DNA of 64,000 bases, taken from the NCBI GenBank assembly GCA_016716065.1, contig JADJXA010000003.1, positions 310,001 to 374,000 of the forward strand. The letters run 5' to 3'. Within the stretch, counting starts at the first letter, position 1. Each line of letters opens with the position of its first letter. The position numbers and the translations under genes are program-made. Below, in pieces: positions 33,553 through 43,210 of this stretch. This stretch comes from Candidatus Leptovillus gracilis (GTDB lineage: Bacteria; Chloroflexota; Anaerolineae; Promineifilales; Promineifilaceae). The notes beneath the pieces are model-generated. The model saw only the letters and a program-made list of their open reading frames with translations, did no database searches and was not told the origin of the DNA.

Positions 33553-34620
33553 TCACATTTCCACCCGGAAGAGCGCGCCGCGGGGTTCGTTGGCGGTTAC
33601 GCAGATACGGCCGTGATGCGCTTCCACCACCATGCGGCAAAAAGCCAGCCCCAGCCCAACCTGCTTCAGGTCGCGCCGCCCGGCGGCCACAATCTGGAAT
33701 TTGTCGAATATCGTTTCCCAATGTTCTGGCGGGATGCCCGGTCCTTCGTCGCCCACTTCCAGGCAAAAACGGCCGTCGGCTAACGGCCGTAAACGGAGGG
33801 TGATACGGCCGTCTTCCGGTGAAAACTTCAGGGCATTTGAGAGCAAGTTATCTAGCACGCGCTGCCACAAATTGGCGTCCAGGCTGGCAACCAGCGACTC
33901 CGGCGGCAGTTCCAGCGCCAGCGTCACCGATTTTTGCGCCGCCAACGGCCGATACATCGTGGCAACCGTTTGCAGCAAATCATTCAGGTTGACGGCCGTT
34001 TGCAGCAGCACCAGCTTGCCATGCTCCATTTTCGCCATCAGCAGCATGTCGGTAAGATACGAACTCAGGCGGTTCACCTGGCTGGTGATCGTTTGCAGGG
34101 CTTCCCGCCCTTCCGCGCCGGTGATGTGGTGCAATAAATCGCAGTACATCGTGATGGTTGTCAGCGGATTGCGGATGTCGTGGACGATCATGTCGGCCAA
34201 ATCTTGCCGTAGCTGCATCAGGGTTTGCAAGTCATCGTGGCGCTGTTTGATGCGCAGCATGGAGCGCACGCGGGCGCGCAGTTCCAGGCCGTTCACCGGC
34301 TTGTGGATGAAGTCATCGGCGCCGGCGTCCAGACCCCGCGCCAGATCTTCCTTGCTGTCCAGGGCTGTCACGAGGACGACGGGGATGTGTTGGGTGGTTA
34401 CGGCCGTTTTCAACGCCCGGCACACGGCAAAACCGTCCATGCCCGGCATCATCACGTCCAGCAAAATCACGTCCGGCCCAATTTCCGGCAGACGCGCCAA
34501 CGCTTCCGGCCCGCTGGCGGCAAAATGCAGCGCGTAGCCCTGTTGCAGCAGCAGCATTTCGGCCGTCTTTCGTGCCGTCGGATCATCGTCCACAATTAAA
34601 ACCACCGGTTGTCCGTTCAT
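33553..34620 (-). CDS. Receiver domain-histidine kinase
   Basis: A 355-residue soluble protein. An N-terminal receiver (VVLIVDDDPTARKTAEML; phospho-acceptor in VILLDVMMPGMDG; Lys in FIHKPVNG) is followed by a HisKA dimerisation domain with the H-box MIVHDIRNPLTTITMY (about residue 150) and a HATPase domain (VLDNLLSNALKFSPEDG, GDEGPGIPPEHW, QVGLGLAFCRMVVE). There is no sensor or membrane segment, so it should take its signal through the receiver, for example from the hybrid kinase encoded just upstream. It is followed by the OmpR-type regulator. An inverted repeat at 34652-34707 separates it from the hybrid kinase gene. Confidence 0.92.
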   Translation of the reverse strand: MNGQPVVLIVDDDPTARKTAEMLLLQQGYALHFAASGPEALARLPEIGPDVILLDVMMPGMDGFAVCRALKTAVTTQHIPVVLVTALDSKEDLARGLDAGADDFIHKPVNGLELRARVRSMLRIKQRHDDLQTLMQLRQDLADMIVHDIRNPLTTITMYCDLLHHITGAEGREALQTITSQVNRLSSYLTDMLLMAKMEHGKLVLLQTAVNLNDLLQTVATMYRPLAAQKSVTLALELPPESLVASLDANLWQRVLDNLLSNALKFSPEDGRITLRLRPLADGRFCLEVGDEGPGIPPEHWETIFDKFQIVAAGRRDLKQVGLGLAFCRMVVEAHHGRICVTANEPRGALFRVEM

Positions 34621-34651
34621 TTGTCACTTTTCCGCCAGGCCGTTCGTGTCA

Positions 34652-34707
34652 GTAGCCGCGGTATCCTTACCGCGCTGGTGTAAACGCGGTAAGGATACCG
34701 CGGCTAC
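34652..34707. terminator. Perfect 23-bp inverted repeat
   Basis: The arms at 34652-34674 and 34685-34707 (GTAGCCGCGGTATCC... and its complement) are separated by 10 bases. It sits between the stop of the hybrid kinase and the start of the receiver-kinase. There is no T-run. It could be a weak terminator or a mobile repeat. Confidence 0.6.
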
Positions 34708-34713
34708 AAATTG

Positions 34714-37700
34714 TCAAGTAAACGACTCAATCACTTCGATAAGCTGCTTTAGACTCAGCGGCTTGCTCAGGTAGGCGTTGGCTCCGGCGGCCAGGCAGCG
34801 TTCCCGGTCGCCGGGCATTGCCAGGGCTGTCAGGGCGACGATGGGGGTGACGGCCGTTGCCGTTTCCGCCCGCAATCGGGTCATCGCCTGCAAACCATCC
34901 ATCTCCGGCATCTGAATGTCCATCAAGATCAGGTCTGGCCGTATCACAGCCGCCTGCTCAATGGCTTCACGGCCGTTGCGCGCCACCATCAGCCGATACC
35001 CCTTTGCCGTCAGGTAATCGCCCACCGTTTCAATAAAAATATCGTTGTCTTCGGCCAGCAGAATCACTTTGCCATCCGCGGCGTGCGGTACGGCCGTTGT
35101 CAACGCCGCCGTATCTGCCTTACGGCCAAAACCATCTTCCGGGTCCCACGGCAGCGAAACCGTAAACCGGCTGCCCTGTCCCACCTCGCTGGTCAGCGCC
35201 ACGCTGCCGCCATGCAGCTCTGTCATGCGATACACCAGCGACAATCCCAGGCCAGTGCCGCTGTATTCCCGCGACAGGCGGCTGTCTAGCTGCACAAATG
35301 GCCGAAACAGGTTCTTGATATTCTCCGGGGCAATGCCTATCCCTTTATCCCACACCACAAAATGCACAGTTTTCTGCGCCGGGTTGCCCTGCACTTCCAG
35401 ACCAATGTGGCCGTCAACGGCCGTAAACTTCACCGCATTGCTCAACAAATTCACCAGAATCTGCTTCAACCGCCGCTCATCGGCCCAAATAGTCATTACC
35501 GACGGGTCAATCTCCGTGGCTACCTGCAACTGCTTTTTGTGTGCTTCCTGCCAGACAAAACGCAAGCTCGCCTGGCACACCTCTTGCACCGATACCACTG
35601 TTCGTTCCAAAACCAGTTTGCCCGCCTCAATTTTGGACAAGTCCAAAATGTCGTTGATCAAATTCAGCAGGTGACGGCCGCTTTCCTCAATGCTGCGCAG
35701 CGAATGGTCCTGGTTATCGTTCAGCGGGCCATAAACGCCGTCTTGCAGCGCTTCGGCAATGCCCAGCACGGCGTTCAACGGCGTGCGCAGTTCATGGCTC
35801 ATGCTGGCTAAAAACTCATCCTTCAACCGGCCGGCGCGGGCCAGTTCGGCATTTGCCGCGCTGAGATCGGCCGTGCGCTCCATCACCCGGTCCGCCAACA
35901 AGGCGCGTTCCGCCTGCAAAGCCGCTTCAGCCCGCTGCCGCTCCTCGATTTCGCGCCGCGCCTGTTCATACAACTGCGCGTTTTCAATGGCCGCCGCCGC
36001 CGGACCGGCCAGCAGCGTCAGTAAGCGTAAATCAGCCTCATCAAACGGCCCGGCCGCTTTGTTGATGGCTTCTATCGCGCCAATCGTTTGTCCCTTCACT
36101 TGCAGCGGCGCGCACAACAGCGTACGGGCGGTAAACTTACTGACCTCGTCAAAATGAGGAAAATGGCGCTGGTCTGTCTTGGCGTCGGTGATGAGTAGTG
36201 GTTCACCATGCTCGGCCACCCAGCCCACAATGCCCTGCCCCAACGCCAGCCGCTTGCCGCGCACAAACTCGGCCGCCTGCCCAAAAGCGGCGGCAAACCA
36301 CAAATCGCCCCGCTCCCGATCCACCAACACCACCGAGGTTGCATCCACGTCTAACAGGCGCGTAGCCTGGGCGGTGACAATGTTCAGCGTCGTCTGCAAA
36401 TCCAACGACGAGGTGACGGCGTGGCTGATCTGATTCAGGGTGGTCAATTCGGCGACGCGCTGCTGGAGGGTTTTGTACAGGCGGGCGTTTTGGATGGCGA
36501 TGGCCGCCTGCCCGGCAAACGCGGCCAGCCGGGAAGCGTGCGCCGGCCGATAAAAGTTGGGTTGGCTGTAATTGAGCGCCAGGAAAGCGACCACTTCCTG
36601 CTGCACGACGATAGGCGTACCGGCCCAAGAGCGCACGTGGGGCGACGCCTCGGCGCGCACCCAGGCCGGATCGGCCGAGATGTCGGGGATGACCAGGGGT
36701 AGGCCGGTGCGGGCCATTTGCTGGAGACTGGGCATGTCGGCCAGGGCAAAGTGGTTGATGAGCGGGGTCTGGGAACGGCCGTAGCCCCGCGTACAAACAA
36801 TGTCCACCTCCGTCCCGCGCAGCAGCATCACGTTGGCCGTATCATAAGGCACGACATGAGCGATCTGGTCCAGCAAACGTTCCAACAACTGGTCAAAATC
36901 CAACGTGGCGCTGAGGGCGATGCCCACTTCGCGCAGCGCTTCGGCCAACCGGCGCTGCTCGTGTTCGGCCCGTTCCGCCCGCTGGCGTTCGGCGATCTCT
37001 TGCTTCAAAGCGTCGTTGGCCTGCTGCAACTGGGCGGCGCTGCGAGCTGCCTGCCGAAAAATGACGACGATGCTGCCCATCAAACCGACCAGCACGCAGA
37101 AATAACTCGCCAGTTTCAAGGCCAGAGCCACTTCAAAATAAGCGTCGAATAATTCGACGGAAGAGAACAAAAAGAAAATCTGGCCGGAAAAGCTGAGAAG
37201 GAGGGCGATGATCAGCCAATGCTCAAAGGTGTCGTGCTGCCAATGGCCTTTGGCCAGGTAATTGACCAGCGCCCACAAATAAAACGTTGTGGAAATAAAC
37301 AGTTCAACGCGCTCCAGCGGCAGCGAGGGGGCAGCCTCGCTCTGGGCCACCAGCGCAAACAGCAGCACGTTTATCAGCGTCAGCCCCACGATGAGCAGGA
37401 AGAGACGGCGGCCGGTCATACGGCCGTACCACCCTGTTTCCACCTCTCGCCGCCAGGTCAGCCAACTGCCAAAAATCAAAATCGAAAGAAACGTGGGCGA
37501 CGCATTCCAAATCCAACGCGGCGTAAAATTCAGCCAGGGGAAAATGTCCATCAACTGTGGATGAACCGCCAGCACATGCAACCCATCCAACAACCCTGCC
37601 CCGACAAAACCAACACCGATAAACAGAAAAACATTGTCGCGGCGGGTAAAATAGCGCACCAACGCCAACATACCCACAAACATCGCCAGCATCGCGGCCA

Positions 37701-37842
37701 TAAATTCCAGCGCCATGTGGCGGGTGAGATTGCCTTGCCAGGCATCGGCCGGCAGCAAGAAACGGCTTACCACCAACAAGACAAACAACGTCCCATAAAT
37801 ACGAATCCGTGTTGTGGCAGTGGTAGTTGGAAACAATTTCAT
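34714..37842 (-). CDS. Hybrid histidine kinase with MASE-type sensor, two GAF domains and C-terminal receiver
   Basis: 1,042 residues. An N-terminal integral membrane sensor of the MASE3 kind (about 10-265; seven or more helices, for example FIGVGFVGAGLLDGLHVLAV) is followed by a coiled coil. Two GAF domains come next (about 300-455 and 475-625; HVVPYDTANVMLLRGTEVDI, LLDVDATSVVLVDRERGDLW). A second coiled coil, a HisKA domain with FLASMSHELRTPLNAVLG, a HATPase domain (LVNLLSNAVKFTAVDG, WDKGIGIAPENI, TGLGLSLVYRM) and a receiver (ILLAEDNDIFIETV; LILMDIQMPEMDG; LSKPLSLK) complete it. It likely autophosphorylates in response to a small-molecule or redox cue. The signal is unknown. Confidence 0.92.
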   Translation of the reverse strand: MKLFPTTTATTRIRIYGTLFVLLVVSRFLLPADAWQGNLTRHMALEFMAAMLAMFVGMLALVRYFTRRDNVFLFIGVGFVGAGLLDGLHVLAVHPQLMDIFPWLNFTPRWIWNASPTFLSILIFGSWLTWRREVETGWYGRMTGRRLFLLIVGLTLINVLLFALVAQSEAAPSLPLERVELFISTTFYLWALVNYLAKGHWQHDTFEHWLIIALLLSFSGQIFFLFSSVELFDAYFEVALALKLASYFCVLVGLMGSIVVIFRQAARSAAQLQQANDALKQEIAERQRAERAEHEQRRLAEALREVGIALSATLDFDQLLERLLDQIAHVVPYDTANVMLLRGTEVDIVCTRGYGRSQTPLINHFALADMPSLQQMARTGLPLVIPDISADPAWVRAEASPHVRSWAGTPIVVQQEVVAFLALNYSQPNFYRPAHASRLAAFAGQAAIAIQNARLYKTLQQRVAELTTLNQISHAVTSSLDLQTTLNIVTAQATRLLDVDATSVVLVDRERGDLWFAAAFGQAAEFVRGKRLALGQGIVGWVAEHGEPLLITDAKTDQRHFPHFDEVSKFTARTLLCAPLQVKGQTIGAIEAINKAAGPFDEADLRLLTLLAGPAAAAIENAQLYEQARREIEERQRAEAALQAERALLADRVMERTADLSAANAELARAGRLKDEFLASMSHELRTPLNAVLGIAEALQDGVYGPLNDNQDHSLRSIEESGRHLLNLINDILDLSKIEAGKLVLERTVVSVQEVCQASLRFVWQEAHKKQLQVATEIDPSVMTIWADERRLKQILVNLLSNAVKFTAVDGHIGLEVQGNPAQKTVHFVVWDKGIGIAPENIKNLFRPFVQLDSRLSREYSGTGLGLSLVYRMTELHGGSVALTSEVGQGSRFTVSLPWDPEDGFGRKADTAALTTAVPHAADGKVILLAEDNDIFIETVGDYLTAKGYRLMVARNGREAIEQAAVIRPDLILMDIQMPEMDGLQAMTRLRAETATAVTPIVALTALAMPGDRERCLAAGANAYLSKPLSLKQLIEVIESFT

Positions 37843-38048
37843 GATGATTCCCGTAAGCGCCGACTGAAGTGAAGCATTCGCCTGAGCAACGGGCCAAAAA
37901 CATTAAACGGCCGAGTTTGTGCGGCAAGACTTCGCACATCGCGTCTATGCAACTTACGGATTCATTGTAACCACTTATGAGATAGGTCTTCGTGAAGGAG
38001 TCGTGGAAATAAGGCCCGGTACGGGCGCAACGAGGAAGGAAATATAGC

Positions 38049-38464
38049 CTATGGGTCCTGTCTGACGGTTAGATGAAACGTAACTTGTATGTTTAGCGGT
38101 AGCAGGACGCCTTCGGTGGCAAACTCGCCTATCCAGACCACATCGAAGCTCACGATATCGTAGGCTGAAACCTGGTCCTGAGCGTTTCTTAGCGCCAACA
38201 GGCGCATGTCGTCGTAACCCACAACCTCAATGTCAAACGTCCCCCCGGACAGGCTGTTCAGTTCAGGCCCGAGGTTCTGTAAGGCAATGGAAAAAGGATC
38301 GCCTACAATCAACAGGCGGATGGTTTCGCCCTGTGAAAAGGGTGGGGTAATGGTAATGGGCCGTTGGGTGGTATGCTTTCCGAGAACTCTGCTGTACAGT
38401 CGGTGACCAAAATGGCAGCGAGAGACGAGATGACGAATGTCAGATAGCGAATAAAATCGGCCAT
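38049..38464 (-). pseudogene. Extracellular solute-binding protein (family 1) fragment
   Basis: A signal-peptide start at the ATG at 38464 (MADFIRYLTFVISSLAAILV) runs out of frame near 38360. The sequence continues in the next frame as GETIRLLIVGDPFSIALQNL, then GGTFDIEVVGYDDMRLLAL, then AYDIVSFDVVWIGEFATEGV and LLPLNIQ. This is the N-terminal third of a sugar-type ABC solute-binding protein. After LLPLNIQ homology stops. Both a frameshift and a truncation are present, and no permease genes are nearby. Confidence 0.75.
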
Positions 38465-38576
38465 GATTTTGTCTTGTCGGAGACTTGTTGTAACAAAAAC
38501 GACGAGTGAATCGAAATGGGATTCATGTTGTTCGTCGTGATGCTCCTCGCTTTTTTACCGCAAGGCTGTATGCTGC

Positions 38577-41024
38577 TTATGAAACGGCGGATTGTGACTG
38601 GGTGGGTAGAATGAGTTGAAACGCGGACCCTGCCCCAACTTCGCTTTTTACTTCGATTCGCCCTCCGTGTCTTTCCATGACCTTTCTGGCAATCGCCAGG
38701 CCCAGCCCGAAACCCGGTGTGCTGTGCGCTTCATCCAACCGCCAAAATGTCTCAAACAGGTGTGGCAGGTTTTCTGGGGCGATTCCGGGACCGGTATCCC
38801 GCAATTCTATCCACACGCTCGCATCGGTCGCACCGCTGGAGATAGTGACAACGCCATCGGCCGGGGTGAAGCGACAGGCATTATCCACGATTTGCTGGAT
38901 AGCTTCCAATAATTCATCAGGATTCCCCGCTACCAGGGGCAGCCTGGCACTTTCTTCACAGCGGATCGTCAGCCGGCAATTGCTATTAGCCACTACTTGT
39001 TGGCAAAAGGATTCCATGACGGCGTTGATATCTACGGCCGGTTGCAAGGTGGGAGCGCTGCTCTCCAACCGAGTCAGCAGCAGCAGCATATCGATCAATC
39101 TCACAATTCGCTGCACCTGGCCTTGAATGATAGACACCTTTTGTTGCCGCTTTTCCATTTCATTAATGTGCGCCATGACAAACGCGGTGGTGTTGATAAT
39201 GGCAAGCGGCGTGCGGAACTCGTGGGCGGCACTTTGGATGAAAGTGGACAACATTTGGACCCGCTCTTTTTCTAGCGCCAGGTCAATTTCACGCTGCTGG
39301 GCCTCTTTGCTTTCCGAAATATCGATAACATATCCGCGCACGATACGCCGTTCGCTTTCGTTAGTCAATAACTCGCCCCAGTCTCGTAACCACATCCAGC
39401 CACCGTCGGCGGTGCGCATGCGGTAGATTGCGGCGTAGAAGGGTTGCTGCCCGCTCAGTACATCTTGCATGGCTTGCATGGTAGCAGCATAGTCGTCGGG
39501 GTGGATCAGGTCGGTGAAGGCGTGGTACGTGACGTTTTGGAACGCCTGGGGCTGGTAGCCTGCCATGAGGACTCTTCGTTTATCGAACTGAACTTGGCCG
39601 GTATCTCCGTCCATTTCCCACCAGGCCAGGCGTGCCGCAGATATGGCAAATTCAAGCCGCTTTTGCAGCCGTTTGAGTTCGCGCCGGGTCTGACATAATT
39701 CGGTGATGTCGCGGGCAACGCTCTGAATATGCAATGGTTGACCGGATAGGCTGCGGACCAGTTCCACCTTGATTTCTACGGGGATATGACGGCCGTCTTT
39801 CCTGCGGAATGTCCGTTCAAAGACGGGGATATGCTCACCGGCCAACAACTTTTGCCGCACATCTTCACTTTCATCAATTTCCGCCGACAAATCTCTGTAG
39901 GTAAGCTCCTGCATCTCTTCCATGGAATAGCCCAACATATTGGCTGCCCGGTGATTGGCCTCCAGGTGATGTCCTTCCAGGTCCAGAATAAAAACGGCGT
40001 CGTGGCCCTGCTCAAACAGGGCGTAATAGCGGGAGCGCGAGTCTATCAAATCCTGTTCTTGCTGTAGGCGTCCGGTAAAGTCGGTAAATGAGGTGACGAC
40101 GGCAAAAGGCAGACTTTCGTCGGGGCGGGTCAGGGGTTGAGAGTTGATGGAAATCCAGCGCCGTTCGCCGGTTGGTCGCTGAATACCCATGATGACGTTG
40201 GTTAACGGCCGTCCCGTGCGCAGCGTCACCATAGCTGGATGTTCATCAGGGGGGCAAGGTGTGCCGTCTTCCCGGATGGCTTGCAAGTGGGAGTCGACCG
40301 AGGCACGCCCCATCATCTGGGCGGTGGTTAAACCCAAGATGCACTCCGCAGCCGCGTTACAGGCCAAGATAAGACCATCTCGGCTTTGCAGGACCACGCC
40401 TTCAGACATAGCCATAACAACCGAACGGTAGCGCTCTTCGCTTGTTAGCAACTGCTCTTTATAACGCCTGGTCAACACCGCGCCAACAGCCCCTAGAATG
40501 GTGACGGACAAAAAGGAGGCCAGATAGATATAGATGAATATAAAAGGCACGTCCGGCAGAAAGAAAAAGGCGCTCGTGATGCCCAGGCTGAGCAGTGTCA
40601 CTACCCAGGTAACAGACTGGCGGAGAAAGAGGCTGGAGACCATGATGGCTGCTGTCAGAAAGTTCAGCGCCGGCATCCGCTCTGTCAGTGATCCGGGTAA
40701 GGTGAGAAGAGCCAGAGTCACCAGGCTGAAGATGGTCAGGACCATTAGCATGGCGCCGTAGCAATAGTGGCGGGTGCGGCTGAGGCTGTAAATCAGAACG
40801 GCCGTTAGCAGAATGCCCGGTGAGACAGGGCGAAAGACCATGTATGTCGACCCGGGGACAACCCACATCAGGACAATGATAGGTACAATCACTATAAAAG
40901 TCAGGGCCAACACGGCCAGCAACCGAGCCTGCTGGCGCGCCGACTGGTCCGTCAGGGCAGACGAGGGGCGAGTCAGGCGTTCAAGCGCCATTCTTAAGCC
41001 GATTAGATGGGGAGGGCTGTACAT
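38577..41024 (-). CDS. PAS-domain sensor histidine kinase
   Basis: About 815 residues from the ATG at 41024. An N-terminal membrane domain of five to six helices (AVLALTFIVIVPIIVLMWVV ...) leads to three PAS domains: SEERYRSVVMAMSEGVVLQS, RSRYYALFEQGHDAVFILDL and LEFAISAARLAWWEMDGDTG. Each is followed by a PAC-like strand pair. HisKA has FIQSAAHEFRTPLAIINTT and the HATPase has IVDNACRFTPADGVVT, DTGPGIAPENLPHLF and FGLGLAIARKVMERHG. There is no receiver, so the partner is separate. Upstream in-frame codons to 41150 exist but lack membrane-protein character. It is on the same strand as the archaellum-linked kinases but separated from them by a pseudogene. Confidence 0.9.
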   Translation of the reverse strand: MYSPPHLIGLRMALERLTRPSSALTDQSARQQARLLAVLALTFIVIVPIIVLMWVVPGSTYMVFRPVSPGILLTAVLIYSLSRTRHYCYGAMLMVLTIFSLVTLALLTLPGSLTERMPALNFLTAAIMVSSLFLRQSVTWVVTLLSLGITSAFFFLPDVPFIFIYIYLASFLSVTILGAVGAVLTRRYKEQLLTSEERYRSVVMAMSEGVVLQSRDGLILACNAAAECILGLTTAQMMGRASVDSHLQAIREDGTPCPPDEHPAMVTLRTGRPLTNVIMGIQRPTGERRWISINSQPLTRPDESLPFAVVTSFTDFTGRLQQEQDLIDSRSRYYALFEQGHDAVFILDLEGHHLEANHRAANMLGYSMEEMQELTYRDLSAEIDESEDVRQKLLAGEHIPVFERTFRRKDGRHIPVEIKVELVRSLSGQPLHIQSVARDITELCQTRRELKRLQKRLEFAISAARLAWWEMDGDTGQVQFDKRRVLMAGYQPQAFQNVTYHAFTDLIHPDDYAATMQAMQDVLSGQQPFYAAIYRMRTADGGWMWLRDWGELLTNESERRIVRGYVIDISESKEAQQREIDLALEKERVQMLSTFIQSAAHEFRTPLAIINTTAFVMAHINEMEKRQQKVSIIQGQVQRIVRLIDMLLLLTRLESSAPTLQPAVDINAVMESFCQQVVANSNCRLTIRCEESARLPLVAGNPDELLEAIQQIVDNACRFTPADGVVTISSGATDASVWIELRDTGPGIAPENLPHLFETFWRLDEAHSTPGFGLGLAIARKVMERHGGRIEVKSEVGAGSAFQLILPTQSQSAVS

Positions 41025-41150
41025 CGTTATCCCAAGGGGTTGTGATTTTAGGTGCTGACGGCTTCCTAAATGAGAGGCATTCCCGCACACGTAACAATAA
41101 ACCAGCGTATATTGTATATGACCAGCGATAGCTGACGATAAACTAGACAA

Positions 41151-41448
41151 AAAGTACTATAAGATACCTGGTCAGTACCTTCTTAATATTTCGGGGTCAA
41201 CTGGTAGGCAAAGGGGTAAAAGCCGGGTTTACTAAAGTGACCCCCGCACCGTAAATACCCCGGCGCATGGGGAAATCTGCTGATAAGTCAGCGACAACCC
41301 AACCTCTGCCCCGGCAGCAATGGACTCATCGGCCGCCCAGTAGAATTCATCCCCACCCATCCCAACACATGGCCCAGCGCTCGTTGGCAGCGGCGCGCAC
41401 GGCCGTTGTGGGGAAGGCGATGCCGGTAACTACACTTGCTTGCAGCCG
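41151..41448. other. Intergenic region with a possible 3' coding relic
   Basis: On the minus strand about 41240-41356 reads EFYWAADESIAAGAEVGLSL then TYQQISPCAGVFTVRGSL and a stop. This looks like the C-terminal beta-sandwich of a surface protein, but I cannot name it. The rest shows nothing. Confidence 0.35.
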
Positions 41449-42465
41449 CTACCGCCGGTACTCGTCGCCACAATCGCCTATCAGCTTAAACAGGTCACGC
41501 GACCGGGCCTGAACGGCATCCAGCTGCGCCCAATCCGCCGCGTCCAACTGAAAGCTGAACACACGCGCATTCTCGTCTTTGTGTTCGGCTACCCCCAGCC
41601 GTGCGCCGACGATGACCCCGGCAACGGCCGGCCGGTCGAGGATGGCGCGCACCGCCACGTTGGCGATGCTGACGCCATGCCGCCCGGCTATCTGGTCAGT
41701 CGCTTGCAGCAGCTCCTGGAACAACGGCCAGCCGCCCCAGGTATCAATCATCTGCTTGTACTTGCGCAGGCTGGCGGTGGTCAGGTCACGCGGACCCGGC
41801 TCTTGCCGGCCCAGGTAGCGTTTCGACAGCAGCCCGCCCAACAACGTGCCGTAGGTGAACAGGACGATGCCCTGCTCCTGGCAGAAGGGGACCATCGCCA
41901 CCTCCGGTCGACGGTCCAGCAGCGAGTATTGCACCTGGTTGGCGACGATAGGCAGCCCTTGTTGTTTTATTATCTCCAACCGCCTGGTGTCAAAATTGGT
42001 CAGACCGAGATGGCGCAGCTTGCCGGTCGCCCGCAGTGCCGCCAGATGCGCCAGAGCCTCCAGGTAGCGCGAATCGCGGTACTCCCACCAGTGGAATTGC
42101 AGCAAGTCCAACGTCTCCGTATCCATGCGCCGCCGCGACACGTCCACCGCCCGTTCGACGATTGGACGGGTCATCGGACCGGGCGATGGAACCCATTTGG
42201 TGAAGGCTTGCACCTGCTCCAACGCCTGTTGGCCGGAACGGGCGGCTAACTGCCGCCGGAACGCGCCGATGAACTCCTCGGCCGGGCCATAGTGGTCGGC
42301 CAGGTCCCAGGTGGTGAAGCCGGCGTCGTGGTAGCCGACCATCTCGGCGACGGCGGCCGTGGGGTCAATCCGGCCGTGGCCGCCGGAAACCTGCCACAGG
42401 CCGTTGAGCAGGCGGCAGATGGTGTTACTGCCACCGGTGCCCACCACCTGCACCCGCAAGGCCAT
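41449..42465 (-). CDS. Aldo/keto reductase with N-terminus derived from an Rhs repeat fragment
   Basis: 338 residues. From residue 17 (ICRLLNGLWQVSGGHG) the protein is an aldo/keto reductase. Its active-site Asp and Tyr lie in TTWDLADHYGPAEEFIG and the catalytic Lys in VQAFTKWVP, followed by LQFHWWEYRDSRYLEAL and NFDTRRLEIIKQQGLPIVAN; the NAD(P)H site lies near GVIVGARLGVAEHKDENARV. The first 15 residues (MALRVQVVGTGGSNT) instead match an Rhs/YD-repeat ending (GQTMALRV...GTGGSNT), continuous with the Rhs fragment upstream. The native N-terminus was therefore replaced by recombination. The catalytic tetrad seems complete, so the enzyme may still work if expressed. The substrate is unknown. Confidence 0.85.
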   Translation of the reverse strand: MALRVQVVGTGGSNTICRLLNGLWQVSGGHGRIDPTAAVAEMVGYHDAGFTTWDLADHYGPAEEFIGAFRRQLAARSGQQALEQVQAFTKWVPSPGPMTRPIVERAVDVSRRRMDTETLDLLQFHWWEYRDSRYLEALAHLAALRATGKLRHLGLTNFDTRRLEIIKQQGLPIVANQVQYSLLDRRPEVAMVPFCQEQGIVLFTYGTLLGGLLSKRYLGRQEPGPRDLTTASLRKYKQMIDTWGGWPLFQELLQATDQIAGRHGVSIANVAVRAILDRPAVAGVIVGARLGVAEHKDENARVFSFQLDAADWAQLDAVQARSRDLFKLIGDCGDEYRR

Positions 42466-42658
42466 CGTCTGCCCGGCAATGGCGTAGGTGATGCGCCGGG
42501 GTGGTCGTGCTGCCGTTGACCCTCTCCTCGTAGCCGGGGAGGAAGTAGCTGGTCTTGCCGCCTGACTTGACGCTCTTCACCCGGATTCCGGCGGCATCGT
42601 AGGCAAAGTCGTTGTCCCGCGCCGACTCTTGTAGACCGCTGGATGCTCCAGCAAACAA
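42425..42658 (-). pseudogene. Rhs/YD-repeat protein fragment
   Basis: Minus-strand codons read DNDFAYDAAGIRVKSV, then TSYFLPGYEERVNGSTTT, the late-core YD-repeat pattern. After a one-base shift comes RITYAIAGQTMALRV, which runs in frame into the aldo/keto reductase. Rhs proteins form a shell around a C-terminal toxin; only this ~75-codon piece is left here. Confidence 0.75.
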
Positions 42659-42749
42659 GGCTCATCGCCTACTAAACCAAAGATCAGCCAAACCAATAAG
42701 CAATACTGCTATCCCAAGACTAACTAGCATAAATCTAAACACAACAGCT

Positions 42750-42986
42750 TTAACAGAAAAGGAAATCGGGAAACAACAATGATGTGATTGTCCCAATCAG
42801 TATCATTAAGATAGCCACTATTTGAGGAATTGCAGGTCTGACAAAGATAGGTTGAGAACCTGGTTTAACCCCCAAAAAAAGAGCAACTTTGCTTTTTGTT
42901 ATAATTCTATAATCTTCTTTAGACGATTTTTGTCCCAACAACCCACCGAACCAAAGCATTAACGAGATGATCATGATTTCTATCAT
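42750..42986 (-). CDS. Small two-helix membrane protein
   Basis: A 78-residue protein with an N-terminal helix (IMIISLMLWFGGLLGQ) and a C-terminal helix (VAILMILIGTITSLLF), separated by a charged loop (KSSKEDYRIITKSKVALF). The DNA is AT-rich and lacks the ACGGCCGT palindrome, unlike its surroundings, which suggests foreign origin. It lies upstream of an Rhs fragment on the same strand, where immunity proteins of Rhs toxins are often found. An immunity role is speculation. AAGG occurs about 8 bases before the ATG. Confidence 0.5.
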   Translation of the reverse strand: MIEIMIISLMLWFGGLLGQKSSKEDYRIITKSKVALFLGVKPGSQPIFVRPAIPQIVAILMILIGTITSLLFPDFLFC

Positions 42987-43210
42987 TGTTTGAAACCTTA
43001 TCTGCTTTATAACCTCTATTCAGAGCTGACCTCATTTATTTGCGTAACCATACATTACTCCACGGAACGCATTTCTATTATTGACGTGTGCTTCTTCTTG
43101 CATTGCTTTTACTCTACATGACGACGATTGAAGTACTGAACGGTCAAGCCACTGCGTTGGTCTGGTTTCTGGTCCTGACGGTAACTCAATTGAGCTAGTA
43201 CCTCAACTTT
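42987..43210. other. AT-rich stretch, no confident gene
   Basis: The minus strand has an open run ending just before the small membrane gene (RVKAMQEEAHVNNRNAF) that could be the tail of a toxin. The plus strand has a VOC-like GPDGNSIELV. Both are too short to call. Confidence 0.35.
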
